Part shown: positions 34,972 through 46,652 of the stretch, one piece after another
How positions within the stretch are numbered: position 1 is the stretch's first letter
Layout of the letters: every line of letters begins with the position of its first letter
Assembly: GCA_905221605.1 (NCBI GenBank)
Contig: CAJNDS010000017.1
Coordinates: forward strand, 82,001-146,000
Source: Symbiodinium natans
Lineage: Eukaryota; Sar; Dinophyceae; Suessiales; Symbiodiniaceae
Reading direction: 5' to 3'
DNA length: 64,000 bases
Program-made: the position numbers and the translations under genes
The notes under the pieces: model-generated
Database searches by the model: none
What the model saw: the letters and a program-made list of their open reading frames with translations, nothing else
What the model was told of the DNA's origin: nothing

Positions 34972-35019
34972 CTGGAATCGTCTAAAACAAGCTCGCAACA
35001 AGTTGCAAGCCAACGCAAG

Positions 35020-36763
35020 CCAGAGAAATATCTTTACAAATCTGGCGGCCGTGCCTTCAGTTCGTACACCTGGACGGGGCGCAGGGACGCTCAGGAATCT
35101 ACATTGGCAAGAAACAACAAAGAAACATCCTGAATTCGGGGCCGAGGGATTTCAAGGATTTTCAAGGTGTGAAGATGCTTGGCAGATCCCGAAATGGCAA
35201 GCAAGAGGGACGCCCCACCCATCCCTGGTGGAACTGCGATGCTGGAGACCCTGAACATGGTCGAGATTCCTTTTCATGGTGAATTTTGAAACGGTGACTT
35301 CTCGCGTGCCTCACTGTAGCACTGTAGCAGCGATCAATAGACTCGGTGCTCGAGGTTCTCCTCTGTCTTCCAAACTCCAGCGCGTGATGGCCGCAGAAGG
35401 CTCCATGCTGCGATCTGCGCCGTCTGCGATTTGCCCGTGTGGGAAACGATGTCACGAAGATTCCTTCCCTTGCGTCCCTCGCGTGGTTGTTTCCAACGTC
35501 GCGCGTGTGATCGAACATGTGACCTCACGTTGTCATGTTAGGGTGCCCCGATCGTCAGAGTCCGACGTGTTCGACGAGTCCTACAAGAGTCATTCAAGAG
35601 AGGTACAAGGAGGCCAGTGGAGCTTAAAGGAGCGCTCTCTGAGGCCCCGGCTTCTGCTGGCTCCGATGGCTCGAAAGGACCACCTGGTGTGAAGGGGCGA
35701 GCTGAGCAAAGCCTGCAAAGCTCTTTAGCTCATTCTTTGCTCCTTGACATCTGTTCTCAAAGTTGCTCTCAAAGTTGCTCTCAAAGTTGCTCTCAAAGTT
35801 GCTCTCAATGTCTCTCAGATGCGCTCTCGCGAGCGCTCGCGAGCGCCTCCGAAGCGTGTGACCATGCCACCGGGGAGCAAGAGCGGCAATCGCGGGCAAG
35901 ACCTGCACAGGCAAGCAAAAGACCGGCGGTAAAGCAGAGAGCCAGTGCTCATGACAGTTCACCGGTGGTGCCCATACAATATCGCCATGTCAGCTTGCGA
36001 ACTTGATATGCCTCACTTGCGTATATTGTCGGCATGGCACCTACTTAGATTGTCCGATATTGCGGCATACAGTAGAGCGACGTTCTTGCATAAGCAATGT
36101 AGCACCTTCTTCAGGCTTTTTGTTCACATGCACCTGAATCTGAGAGCTACAGAGACAGCGCCTGCAATCTGCTCTGTTCAACAGAAGCTTCGCATATGCT
36201 TCCTGCGTGGATTCCTGGACCGCTGTAAATAGTAGCGAGCAGGTGCTCATTCGATGGCATCCTTTTTGCTTGTTTTCAAGTTGTTGCATGTTACACAAAC
36301 GGCTGCTCTGAGCACCCATCTTCACGTGCCTCCCAGGCGGCCCCGTCAGCAAACCGAGCTCCAGCTTTGTCCAATTCTCGGAAGAGAAACCGCGACAGAA
36401 GATCGAGTCTTCACTGACAGTGCATGAACGCCGCCTGAACCCTCAGCCTCAGCCCCGGGCCCCGATCAGCTCATCTTCCCTGGAGGTTCCTAAATGGCCG
36501 CATGGGAGGCCGCATGCTCACACTGATACTACTGATACTGTTACTACTCACATGACTCCGCTCACGGTGGCGTCGCACGGGATGTGTGCTGGAGGCTCAG
36601 AGCTCCGCGGTAGCGTTCTTGCTCACTTAAGCTACAAGGGATGGTGTCACATCTCCCCACACCTGGGTTGTTAGGGGACAAGCACAAGCTGCAAGGCCGG
36701 CAAGGCAAGCAAGGCAAAGCTGAGGGCACAGCACTTCAGGGCCTTCTCACCAAACACGCTGGC
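35020..36763. other. No gene recognised upstream of the kinase
   Basis: Mixed sequence. A 15-bp repeat GCTCTCAAAGTT lies at 35,755-35,812 (FESN repeats on the minus strand). The kinase 5' exon(s) probably lie here but were not found. Confidence 0.4.
35755..35812 (+). repeat. 15-bp repeat (TCAAAGTTGCTC)n
   Basis: Four copies of CTCAAAGTTGCT plus three bases; open in frame because the unit is a multiple of three. Confidence 0.9.
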
Positions 36764-36919
36764 CTCCAAGATTGAGAGCCACTCGCAGCGCTTGCACGTT
36801 CTGTCTCCCCATGGCTTCTCGCAACAACCAGGCACCGCACAAACTCTGAACCTCGGACAGATGGTCAAGCCATGCATGTGCTGCGATGTAAGGCTGTGCC
36901 GCAAGATCTTCAAGATGTT
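36764..36919 (-). CDS. Exon of an alpha-helical repeat protein
   Basis: A 156-base block reading HLEDLAAQPYIAAHAWLDHL, SEVQSLCGAWLLREAMGRQN, VQALRVALNLG. The helical pattern LLREAMGRQNVQALRVAL resembles the ALREA...D..ALRAAL helix pairs frequent in dinoflagellate proteins and ankyrin-like solenoids (family recall, not tested). The 3' limit is CTTGGAG|GCCAGCG, a GC donor as in the neighbouring genes; the 5' limit is TTTGAG|AACATC, just after an in-frame stop. Flanking exons were not found. Function unknown. Confidence 0.5.
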
Positions 36920-37283
36920 CTCAAACTGTAAACACCACATCACATGGCGCTTCTACTTGCAGGTGACCAGTGGAAGCGTCGGACTCTTGTTCTCTGGATG
37001 GCACAGTGATGCACCCATGACGCCATCGCATCAAGCTGTGTGCATCCTTCTTCCAGCTGTCCCCCGTGGGTCCAACGAAACTGCCAAGACGTGTCTGCAA
37101 GTAAAACAAGGCATGGTAACTGAAGCAAAAAGCCCGCCGGCGACCACGGCTTGAGCGCAACAGCAGCGTCCAATGACAGAGCGCAACAGATCTCAACACT
37201 TCTTACAGACACGCTCAATACGACATGTCTGCTGCTCACAAGTCACTCAGAATGTCAGAGAAGGTCACAGGTTAGACTTCACA

Positions 37284-37352
37284 GTTCTTCTCAGCCCTCT
37301 TCAGCCCTCTTCAGCCCTCTTCAGCCCTCTTCAGCCCTCTTCAGCCCTCTTC
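37284..37352 (+). repeat. 11-bp repeat (CAGCCCTCTT)n
   Basis: Six perfect units of TTCAGCCCTCT, then TTCAGCTCC. The flanks 36,945-37,283 and 37,353-38,170 show no gene. Confidence 0.92.
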
Positions 37353-38172
37353 AGCTCCTTCGGCTTCGGGAGGTCCAGCGGCTTCGCCTCCCTCCCTGCC
37401 AACGCCTCCAGGGATGAAAAAAGCGCTGAAAAGGGGAAGGCCCCCGACAAGACATTCAAAGAAGGGCCTGCAAAGAGCCTAGCATATGAGCCTATCGGAC
37501 CAGCCCTGCTCCCCTTCTTTGCAACCTTTCGCTTAGACCTGGTTTCACTTCCTGCTTCGTTTGCAGGATTTTGTAGCCTTGCGCATGGAAAGCTGCACGT
37601 GTCCCACACTTGGAAAGCTGCATGTGCCCCAACTCAAAAAAAACCGCGACAGCAGAGAATCAGCTGGCAGGGAAACGACTTGCACTGCAACGATCGGTCG
37701 TGGCACACCAACCAGCGAGGGTCTATTTCAAGCGGGTACTGGTCTTGACCCTTAACAGTCCCGAGGCCGGAGGCTTTCGTCTTCAATGTCTTTCCGATGC
37801 TTTTAGGCTTCACATTGGACATCACTTTAGGGTTGCAAAGCCTGCGTGTTTCTCAGGCGTTTAGGCTCCATGCCCTTATAACTAGGCCTTGTTGCACTGG
37901 GTGGTGTTGACCGCCTCTGGCGCTGTCAGAAAGGATGAAGTGTGCCATTGACTCTTCACATTCCTGTTTATTTTCTGTGCTTTTAGTTGCGTCTTAAAAC
38001 CTTAAACTTGCAGATGGTCCTTGCCCGCAGTGACCGCTTAGCACTGCAATCTCCGATCAAGTCCCGGAGGGTGACGAGAGTGAGAGAGAAAATAAAAGAT
38101 CAGCAGCGGATGGAGGTCAAATGCAATGAGCAGCGAAACGCAGAGATCCAAGCAAGATCTGACACTGCAGCA

Positions 38173-38175
38173 CAC

Positions 38176-38220
<45 letters not shown>
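38173..38220. repeat. C homopolymer, about 46 bases
   Basis: An almost pure C run next to the end of the candidate exon at 38,240-38,409; gives a poly-Gly frame on the minus strand. Confidence 0.95.
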
Positions 38221-38239
38221 ACTGAACAGCAAAAACACG

Positions 38240-38409
38240 TCCCCCCTGAAATCGTCCAGGGTCTCCGCCTCCAAGGCTTCGGTTCGCTGCCGCGCGTCTG
38301 CCAGCGACGGGGAAACGTCGCCAATGATGCCTTCGGGCTTTCGCACAGTTCTCCACCCGTCTTCCGTGTCATCAGATCTACGCGAGCTGAGTTCAACGAT
38401 AGCATCCGC
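38240..38409 (-). CDS. Candidate exon, unknown acidic protein
   Basis: Acceptor CTGAAG|G is followed in phase 0 by ADAIVELSSRRSDDTEDGW, RTVRKPEGIIGDVSPSLADA, RQRTEALEAETLDDF. Hydrophilic, acidic and natural-looking, without a known domain. Downstream on the same strand lies the long G run, which would be intronic. The 3' limit is uncertain (a GATTTCAGG donor region at about 38,245). No linked exon was identified. Confidence 0.32.
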
Positions 38410-39109
38410 CTTCAGTCGCCGCAGCGGTAACATTGCTCAAGCTGCGAAGCTTGGACAACGTTGTCTTCCTCAAATCTCGCCCGAGCACTGGCAAAGCACC
38501 TTCCTACGGATCGTCCACGTCTGTTATGGTCCGTTAGGCTTCGCTCAGCTGGAGACATGCTGTGAAGCGGCGCCGGATGCCGCGGTTTGCTCGCCTTGCA
38601 GCCTTCACTCCGTTCTGGGCTGCATTTACTCAAGGCATTGAAGGGTTGCAGGAATTGTAGCACAGGCTTAGTGGCAGGCTTGGCGGAAACAGCACCTTGG
38701 ATTCACGTATGGTTCAGGCTTCCAAACACTTGAGGTGTTCGCATACCCTGCTCATGCTGCGTCCTCGAAGCCGTGCCATGACAACAAATGACCAAACGAT
38801 GGCGCAAGTCTGGCACCAGGAGGTTGTCGATGGCACTGCACTCTCGGAAGTGGAGACCTGCAAGCACCGCCGAAATCCGCCAAAATCCGCCAAACCCTCG
38901 GAAGCGCGCTGGTCTGGCCTGGAAACTCCTGAGACTTCATCGCTTGCAAGCCCTTGTCTTTGCAGGGCCCTGTGACAGATTCTCTTTGTGTTCAGCTCTC
39001 TGCAAAGAATAGAGAAGCAGAAAAGAAAAGAAAGGAAGACTGGAAAATCAATTTGGGGTGTTTTTGCTGGGGGGAAACCGCCGAGGCCGGAGGCCTGAAG
39101 CGTTTAGAT

Positions 39110-39325
39110 CCAAGTCTAGGGAACCACTAGGACCCTAAGCCCTAAACCTGAAGCCCCAAGCCCTGAGCCCTGAGCCCTAAGCCCTAAGCCCTAAATAAGC
39201 CCTAAGAGCTAAGCCCTAAGCCCTAAGCCCTAAACCCTAAGCTAAGCAAGCCCGAAGCCCTCAGCCCTAAGCCCACGCCCTAGCCCTTACCCAGCCCTAA
39301 GCCCCCCCCCCCCCCCCCCCCCAAG
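39110..39325 (-). repeat. Degenerate (AAGCCCT)n telomere-like tract and C run
   Basis: CCCTAAG and CCCTAAA heptamers repeat about 20 times with slips, then a C run at 39,303-39,322. Same length as the TTTAGGG unit, with one base changed. No gene in 38,700-39,110. Confidence 0.75.
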
Positions 39326-39607
39326 CCCTGCCCCAAGCCTAAGCCCGTGCATGCCGCCTTCCCCCCCCTCACCCCCACTACCCCTTCCTGCCGCCTCGGT
39401 ACCCTTGCCGAAGCGGCCTCTTCCTAGCGATAAATCCGCCGAGGTCCCCCCCCCCCCCCCCCACCACCCCCCCCCCCGACCCCCCGCCCCCCAGCCCCCT
39501 TTCCCCCCTACCCCCACCCCCCCTCCCCCCCCCATCCCCCCCCTACTTCCACCTATGGAAGCGCAAGCGCCGAGTCCGAGGTTATGCGAACATGCGCCGG
39601 GCGCTGC

Positions 39608-39650
39608 GCTAGGCCAGGCCGAGGCGGGTCGCGTAGCGTTAAAATTATCT
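39608..39650 (+). repeat. Dispersed motif copy
   Basis: GGCCGAGGCGGGTCGCGTAGCGTTAAAATTATC, near-identical to 18,833-18,862. Confidence 0.6.
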
Positions 39651-40454
39651 TTCGGGTTTGGCTCTAGTCCCGTAAGCTAATTCTCTATTGTTTAACAAGA
39701 AAACCAATACATTTTTGTCTGTATTTTGGAAAACCCCTCTCCGTATCTTGCTCAAAAAGACCGTACTCGAAAGGGAACTCTCTTCTAAGGGGCTACGCCC
39801 AGGCAGGCAACGCCCCAGGAGTAGCAGGCAGAGGCATATGTCCCCGCGAGCCGCTGATGCTGCCGATGCTCGCCCCCCGGATCCCCAAGGAGAAACGAAG
39901 CCTCGATGATGCGCACCCTTGGCATTTTGGGACCCCACGCGGGGCACCCAAAAAATGCGTCCAGGAGCCAAATTTCGGTGGGGAATAGCGCGTTTTTTCG
40001 CGACAAAAAACACACCTAAAACATGAAGACCTTCATAAACCGAATTGGTGTGCCGTCCCATAGCCAAAGCTAGGGCTTCCGCCCTAGCGGGCACACAGAG
40101 GGGCGTTGCCCGATTTTCCCTCTGTGTTCGCCTCGGCTTTCTGCCGAGAAGCGTCTGCAACAAGCAGACCCGGATCGGGCCTCCTTGCAAAATTTTCTGA
40201 CGCCACCCCCCCCCCCCCCGCCCTGTCAGACCCCGACCAATGCTGTGGATACAGAGGAAGTGCCTCAAAACCCCCTCCACCCAACCCCCCCACCCCCCAC
40301 CCACCCCCACCCCCCCCCCACCCCCCCCCCCCCCCCACCCCCCCCCCGCACCCCCCACCCCCCAAAACCCCCCACCACCCCCCCCCCCCCAACCCCCCCC
40401 CCCCGCTACCCCTCTGCCCTTCCTCCCCTTTTTTTGCGAAACCCTCTTTCCTCC

Positions 40455-40518
40455 TTTCCTGTCCTGGGGCCGGCCCGGCTGCCGAGGCGGCGCGCGCGCA
40501 AGCGTTTACAATTAATGG
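40455..40518 (+). repeat. Dispersed motif copy
   Basis: CCTGGGGCCGGCCCGGCTGCCGAGGCGG, GCGCGCGCAA, GCGTTTACAATTAATGG; matches 6,813-6,850 except for the inserted GCGCGC block. Confidence 0.65.
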
Positions 40519-41218
40519 GACACGCCGCCGACCCCCCACCCACCCCCTAACGTTCGGTCCCTTTCCCCTGGTTTGCATCCCCTGTCTTTACTTTAGTTTT
40601 CCTTGGAGTGTTTCTTCGAGCGTTGTGACCGTCTACCCTGCCCTGCCCCTGCCCCTCCATCGCTGACACAAAACATATCGCCCCGCACTGTCACTACCCT
40701 TGTACTCCTACCCCTATCTACCTGACTCCTAGTCCCGACGCATCAAGGGCCGACACAAGCAACGCTTTGCCCCCAGCCCCTAGTCCCCGCCAAGGGCCGG
40801 AGGCCGCCCATGAACTGATTGAGATAAACTGATAGAGAGGGTTCCCGTACAGCCCCAAACCCCCACCATTCCCCCCCCCCCCCGCCCACCACTTGAAAAC
40901 AAAATGCTTGGGTTCAGCCACACCATTTGCAACCGCAATGCTCGCGTGATGTAGGCTTTGAGCTGAAAACAAGGGAAGAGGGGGGGCGCAGTCCTGCCCA
41001 TTTGCACACACCATACTCGCATGATGGGTTTGTGATGGGTTTCAACAACAAGATGTACTTTGCTTTGCAGCACGCTTGCACGGCGTAACAAACAAAAAGA
41101 GCGGGGGGTGGGGGGCGGAGAAGGGGGAAACAAGCCACCCCTTCCCCCCCCCGCATATGCAAATACGATGCCCGCACGCGACCGTCTACCCCCTCTCTTC
41201 TCTCCCTCTCTCAACTCT

Positions 41219-41238
41219 CTCGCTCTCTCTCCCTCAAC

Positions 41239-41283
<45 letters not shown>
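41219..41283. repeat. (CT)n microsatellite
   Basis: CT dinucleotides with two CAACT breaks. Flanking 40,560-41,950 has no recognised gene. Confidence 0.9.
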
Positions 41284-41285
<2 letters not shown>

Positions 41286-41951
41286 TGAGAGCCCCCTCCC
41301 CCCTCCCCGGTGCCCTCCACGAGGCAGTAGCGGCGTCCTTGGACCTCCGACAAAAAAAGGAAACGGTCCCAACAGAGGTCCCACACTGGTCCCACAGACT
41401 TGGAGGCCCTCATGGGCCCAAAGAGTTTGACTCGTCGACATCGTGCACTTCGCCAGCTCCCCGCCTCCGGCTCCCGGCCGTGGGCTGCGCAGCCCAGGTG
41501 CCCTCCCAAATCGACTCGCAAAGTGTCTACAAGTAGGAAGACTCATAGCGGACCGGCCAATGCTTCGAAACTGAGAAAAAGAATTGAAGCGGCTCTGTTC
41601 GACGATGTTTCGTCGATGAAAGTAAAGCATCTGGCCTGTATTGGTTCCCTTCAGGATTCCGGTTAGGCTGCAGAGGCAGTCCGACACAGTCCTCCGACGC
41701 AGTCTTGGTGTAAACAGCTCAAGGGCAATGTGCCGAAAGCTTAGCAATGTCTCCGTGCACTCAAGGGTGCCGATTTGTCTCGCAGCTTCTGCCGTTGCAT
41801 CCTTCCTATGGAAATTTCGGGTGCTTCCTAGTGATGTGAACATATGTGCACAGCATTTCCTAATGTTCAGCAGCTACGACTGCGGAAAAGCACGGAGGCT
41901 ACGAATTCGGGAACGCACGTCCACTGGAGCTGTGTCAACTGTTCTTCTTTG

Positions 41952-42105
41952 TCATCGAAGTTCCCCCATGTTGTACAATTTTCGCAAGGCATTAAAGAAT
42001 TTTCCAAGGTTCACTATGTCTGGATAGTTTCGGACTTCAGCATTTCTAGATGCTAAGCGTCGTCGAAAGTTTTCCAGGGCAGTTCTAACTTTCTGCATCA
42101 CAGGA
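41952..42105 (-). CDS. Candidate terminal exon, unknown protein
   Basis: An open stretch reads VMQKVRTALENFRRRLASRN, then AEVRNYPDIVNLGKFFNALR, KLYNMGELR, then stop. It is basic, helical and natural-looking. Start and splice partners are unknown, and the DNA downstream on the same strand keeps protein-like character interrupted by stops, which could mean a decayed gene. Confidence 0.25.
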
Positions 42106-42502
42106 TTCTACATAATGTGCGGCTTCGAAACGTCAGTTGCAACAGTGTATAGGTTCACGTATCGCATGTTGATGCAAACGTGTGGGGCTTTCACCTTGGG
42201 CTCTTTGGTTTGGGCTTCTTATGGCACCTCACGGCCCTTCCCTCCCTGCCCCCTCCCCCCCCCACCCCGCCACGTGAAAGAGTTCTTGGCACCTGCTTGC
42301 CCGGCACTTACGATCCGATGCTGCACTAGCGCTTTGAGCCTGAGAGTAGCTGGGGCGGTAGTGACCGCCGGGACCGTAGTGCTCGGAGCGCTCGGCCGCA
42401 CCTAGCCGCAGCACACTCGAAGCAGTGCAAGAGCGGGTTGGGAGGTGCAATGAAAAGCACGCAGAGACACCTTCGGCCCTCGGCCTTGTGAGTCCTCGCC
42501 AC

Positions 42503-42592
42503 AACAGTCTGTGGGCTCGCCGGGCTCACCGGGCTCGCTGGGCTCGCCGGGCTGGCCGGGCTCACCGGGCTCGCCGGGCTCGGGGCGACCGC
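42503..42592 (+). repeat. 9-bp repeat (GGGCTCGCC)n
   Basis: About nine units with ACC and TGG variants. On the minus strand one frame reads GEPGEP and another SPASPV. Because the unit is a multiple of three it stays open, so these are not evidence of a collagen-like gene. Confidence 0.9.
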
Positions 42593-42837
42593 AGCCGGGG
42601 AGGCGGAGATGGCGGCTTCTGGCGACGGGGCCTGGAAAGCTCCTGGGCCCGGGCTCGCCACCGGAATTGGCTTGAGCACCTTCGCGCGCTTGCTGCTGTG
42701 TATGCCAGTGATGCCACTTCATGCCAATTCCAAGCCACCCCATGCTGAGCATCCTATCCTCTCACTCCCTCTTCACTCTCTCACTTTCAGTTTAGCTTCT
42801 GTTGACTTCCAAGGAGGTTTCGGAACGACTTTCCGGG

Positions 42838-42857
42838 GGGGGGGGGGGGGGGGGGCG
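42838..42857. repeat. G homopolymer
   Basis: Run of about 18 G. The surrounding 42,600-44,630 carries no recognised gene. Confidence 0.85.
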
Positions 42858-44640
42858 GCGGCTGCAGAATGATTCACAGCGATCGCCAGGGACACATGCG
42901 AAGCCATGTGGCCACCATTTTGTTCCACTTCTCGCTCTCGCTTTCAGTCACTCTCTATAACACCGGGATGCTCGAAGGCACTGCACATGCACTACACTGA
43001 CTACACAACTTTCTTCAGAACCAAAAGCACCTCGGCTCCCTGAATGGCCCTGGCCGTTGAAATCATTGAAATCCCCTCCAGCGGCTCAGAGGTTCAACTT
43101 TCAAAAACGCTCACCTTCCTGTTTGCTGTGTTTTTCCTGCACTCCCTCTGCTTGAACGTCTTCTTGGAGGTCATTGTCCCTTCCAGATGCCCTGACCACA
43201 AGCGCCCCTCCCACCCCACCCCCCCACCCCCCAAAACGAATGCGCTTCTTTTCGTTATCTGATGCAGGCTGTCGCTTTGCCCTCGCGCTCCATTCTGAAA
43301 TCACTTGCTCCGAGCCCTCTCCACAGAAGTCGACACCACACACGGTCAAGATATGTGATGCACTTTCAAGGACAAGTGGCGAATCCGAAAAAGCCCAAAA
43401 GACATATTCGGGCTTTTGTGGCCAACTTCAAGCGCTGGCTGGAGCTGACGAGTTACCAGTTGTGGCCTCTTTCGGGGCTTCGGAAATTCGGAAATCAATT
43501 TAAGGACCAACGTCTGCCAACAAAGGCTGCAAACGTCCCAGGTCCCAACCAAACCGAAATTTGTCAAAAATGGATTGCCGAAAGGTGGGGAGGGGAGGGC
43601 GGCCCAACACCCCCCCTCACCTCCTTTCGGCACGTTTCTGGTTAGTCGATGTGTGTCCAAACATCGGCCTGGTTCGGAGTCGAAGCTGCAAATGGGGATG
43701 GAGCAACTGCCGGCGAGGGCGAGGATGCCTTGTCGCACCAGGCCGTACTTTGATTTTGCCATACGATGCCCTTGAATTCAGAAAGAACAAAGGGACCGAA
43801 AGACCAAGCTCCCCACTTCCACAACCACGACATCAGCCTGGCACAACTTCACACTCGACTCTTCATTCCACAAATTGTGGGCAAGCTCATGTCCTGCACA
43901 TCCTTGCCGAGACCAGCCAAACCTCTGGTCACCGGTACTAATCGTCGGCCGCTCCAAGCAATTCGGCTGGCTCCTACAGAATCTACCGGATACTAGGCGG
44001 GCGGCTCAGCCAGTCCTGGGCGAATGTGAGAGAACTTTGAAGGCGGTTGTGACTCAGTTGCGGCAGCGTCCTCAAGGGGAGACGCGTCAGCCTCGGAAGT
44101 CCTCAATCGACCCATAGAGTGCCATAGAGCCATAGAGCAGAGGCCTGATGCATGATGCAGACTGCTACAAAGACTCCGGCGGCATCGATCCGTCGAAGCA
44201 TGACCTGGCATTACACTCCCCGGTTTGGGCACCTCAATACCCGGACAAGTCACGAACAGAGTGGCAAACCGAGTTTGCAGGTGCTGGGTGAGGCTCCCAA
44301 TTGGGTTTTGAATGAATTAGCATCAACAGCATTGCCGAGATGCTCAGCACCAAAAAGTACTACCAGCAATGGTACCCAGTAACAGTAGCGACCAGCATCA
44401 AAAGCAGACTGTTGCTGTTGTAAAGGGGCTTGGGTCATTGGTTGTTGCAATTTGCCAGCTGCCTCCAATTTTCAACCTTGTGGAAATGCCTGCTGCCTTC
44501 GTTGGAGTTGTTTCAACACCCATGTAGAAAACCAAAAAACACCCTTTGGATGGAAGCAGAAATGCCTCCAAACCACAAATAAACTGCGAGACAAGAACAC
44601 ACAACAATCCCTGACATCTGCCTTTTGCAATGCACATTCT

Positions 44641-44778
44641 TCTGCAGTACAAACGTAGTACTGCTGTGGGGCTCTGCGGTTGTACGCGCGCGCTGTTAGG
44701 GTCCCCCCCCTACCCCGCCTTCCCCTTCAAAATCGTCCTTCTGTAGTACAAATGAAGTACTGCCATGGGGTTCTGCGC
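44641..44778 (+). repeat. Duplicated GTAGTACAAACGTAGTAC module
   Basis: CTGCAGTACAAACGTAGTACTGCTGTGGGGCTCTGCG at 44,641-44,678 recurs as CTGTAGTACAAATGAAGTACTGCCATGGGGTTCTGCG at 44,740-44,776. The same GTAGTACAAAYGTAGTAC core is the junction word of the 60-bp array at 61.0-61.4 kb. Confidence 0.75.
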
Positions 44779-45054
44779 TGCTTTGAACATGTATTTCAGG
44801 TTGGAAGCACCGCATAAGTAAATGTGGCAAAAACCACAATGTTAATCATATCTACTCACTAGGGTTGGGCTTCCCTTCTTTTCAAAAAAGGTGTTTCAAC
44901 CATAAAATGCCTACCCTACACGTTTAATGCGATTACCATCTGTTCGATTGCGGAACTTTTTCATGAGTCATAACATATTCAGTTGAGAAGTGACCATACG
45001 AACCAACACTTTTACCACAAATTGTACTTGCAGTTACACAAATTACACAAAGAC

Positions 45055-45417
45055 TCATCTCAGTTTGTCATTGTCATCAGCCGGGTTCAACAAAACATGT
45101 GATAGCTTCAGCGTGTATGACAAAGCCTTCTCGCCCTGCACCCTTTCATTGACTATCTGGTGATACTGCGCGTGCTACTTTTCAAGTGCCAATCTCTTCA
45201 ACCCTATCCGTATCAATAAAAGGTGTCCATTTCCGTTGTGCATCATACAGTACCTCGCTTTGTTTCGATTCATCACCGGAAAATGGAAAGAAGTAGTATT
45301 TAACACTGAACTCTCTGGGAAGTTAGTGCAGTTTTCAACCATGGGACTATTCAACATCATTTTGCCGGCTGACCGCGTCCCTTCGGCGCTGCGGTGAAGC
45401 GCCGCATCCTGTAGCAT
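45055..45417 (-). pseudogene. Broken reading frame in an AT-rich island
   Basis: One frame reads MMLNSPMVENCTNFPESSVL, NTTSFHFPVMNRNKARYCMM, HNGNGHLLLIRIGLKRLALE K, an in-frame TAG (45,175-45,177), then HAQYHQIVNERVQGEKALSY, TLKLSHVLLNPADDNDKLR and a final stop. Both halves look protein-like and share the frame, so the TAG looks like a later lesion. AT content is well above the neighbours (44,790-45,330). The family is not recognised; HFP...RYC is faintly like the zinc-binding tail of some DDE transposases, a weak guess. Confidence 0.35.
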
Positions 45418-46578
45418 GGATTAGGCTCCGGGCTGGGCTAGGAAAAGTGTCTTGCGGGTGAATGCGGGTGAGCTAATTACTTGCCACTGCTTGGCACTAG
45501 TCGGCGCATGCCTCTTGCATGCATGCGGCAAGCTTGGAGCATTTTGCCTGACACTCGGCCTTAGCAACTGGCTCTCGGGCACAAGCTTACATGAGTCGTT
45601 GTCTTCGGGCTCCAGCATTTTGCGAATGCTCGCACATGTTTTCGCAGTAGGCGTCTGACAAGCAAGACTCCTGGGTCACGCAAATTCACAGAACTTCTCC
45701 CCAAGGCCTCTTGCATTTTGGGAAAGGCACTCAGCCATCGGCCAGGCAGGACTTGGCATCCTCATCCTGCAGGTTCACTATGTTCACTCCAAGCTCACTC
45801 GGAACACCCCCAGTCTTTCACGGTCAATGACGCTGGCCGCTGGCCTGGTGAGATACACACTCGTCCCACACCTGCGCCATACCTGGCAACAAAGCAGATA
45901 CAGAGCAGATGCAGAACGGATGAAGAGAAGGAAGGCGTCAGGAAGCATCTATCAGAATCCATAAAGCCAACGGTCAAGCATGCCAGCCAGGCTGAAAAGC
46001 CGAAACAAGCATGGGTTCGCAGGTGACAAGGAAAGATCCTGCGAAGGGGTTCGAGAAGGTGAAGGCATGGCTCGATATGAGAAGGTGTCGTATGTGTAGT
46101 CGTAACATGTGTCTTCGGGCGGAGGTCGGGCCTTTTGCTCGTTGCGGCTGCAGCTCGAGTCATCTCTTGGGGGGACATTTTGACAGGATGCATGACATTT
46201 TGCAAATAATTTTGCACACCCTGGTCAGGATATCTTTAACTCTCAGCGCTGGGTCTTGTTTGCCTTAACACATGCCTGGATGACCTGACCGTGTAAGGTG
46301 GCGGGATGCATACGAGGTCTTTGAACGAAGTCTTAAGAGGAAGCTGCTGGCATGGCTCTTATGCAGCACATGCGCAATGTTGCGCATATGCAAGACAGGT
46401 CCCCTCCACGGGATTGTATTGTAAGCTTCGTCGCAGCCCTGAAGGTAACAACAAACTGGACAACGAAACCGAAGCTGAACCTGAAATACTCTGTTCATGC
46501 AAGTGATGCTAACTGGGATGACATTGGCTTCTGCGGACGTGTGGGCTCTTTTGGGACCAGGATCTGTGCAAAGCAAAT

Positions 46579-46618
<40 letters not shown>

Positions 46619-46652
46619 AAAAAAAAAAACACACACACACACACACCCACGC
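46579..46652 (+). repeat. (CA)n microsatellite with A run
   Basis: CA units, AAACAAAAAAAAAA, CA units again, then CGCGCG. No gene recognised in 45,420-48,250. Confidence 0.92.

Larger units (their letters stand above)
39326..40550. repeat. C-rich tracts around a low-copy core
   Basis: C runs broken by CA at 39,359-39,545 and 40,203-40,410 give only Pro/Gly frames. Between them, 39,650-40,200 has mixed sequence with no domain; a 237-codon minus frame is mostly glycine from the C tracts. Confidence 0.7.

Noticed and set aside
42503..42592. Collagen-like GEPGEP protein
   Set aside because: A 9-bp GC microsatellite explains it, and another frame gives an equally open SPASPV repeat.
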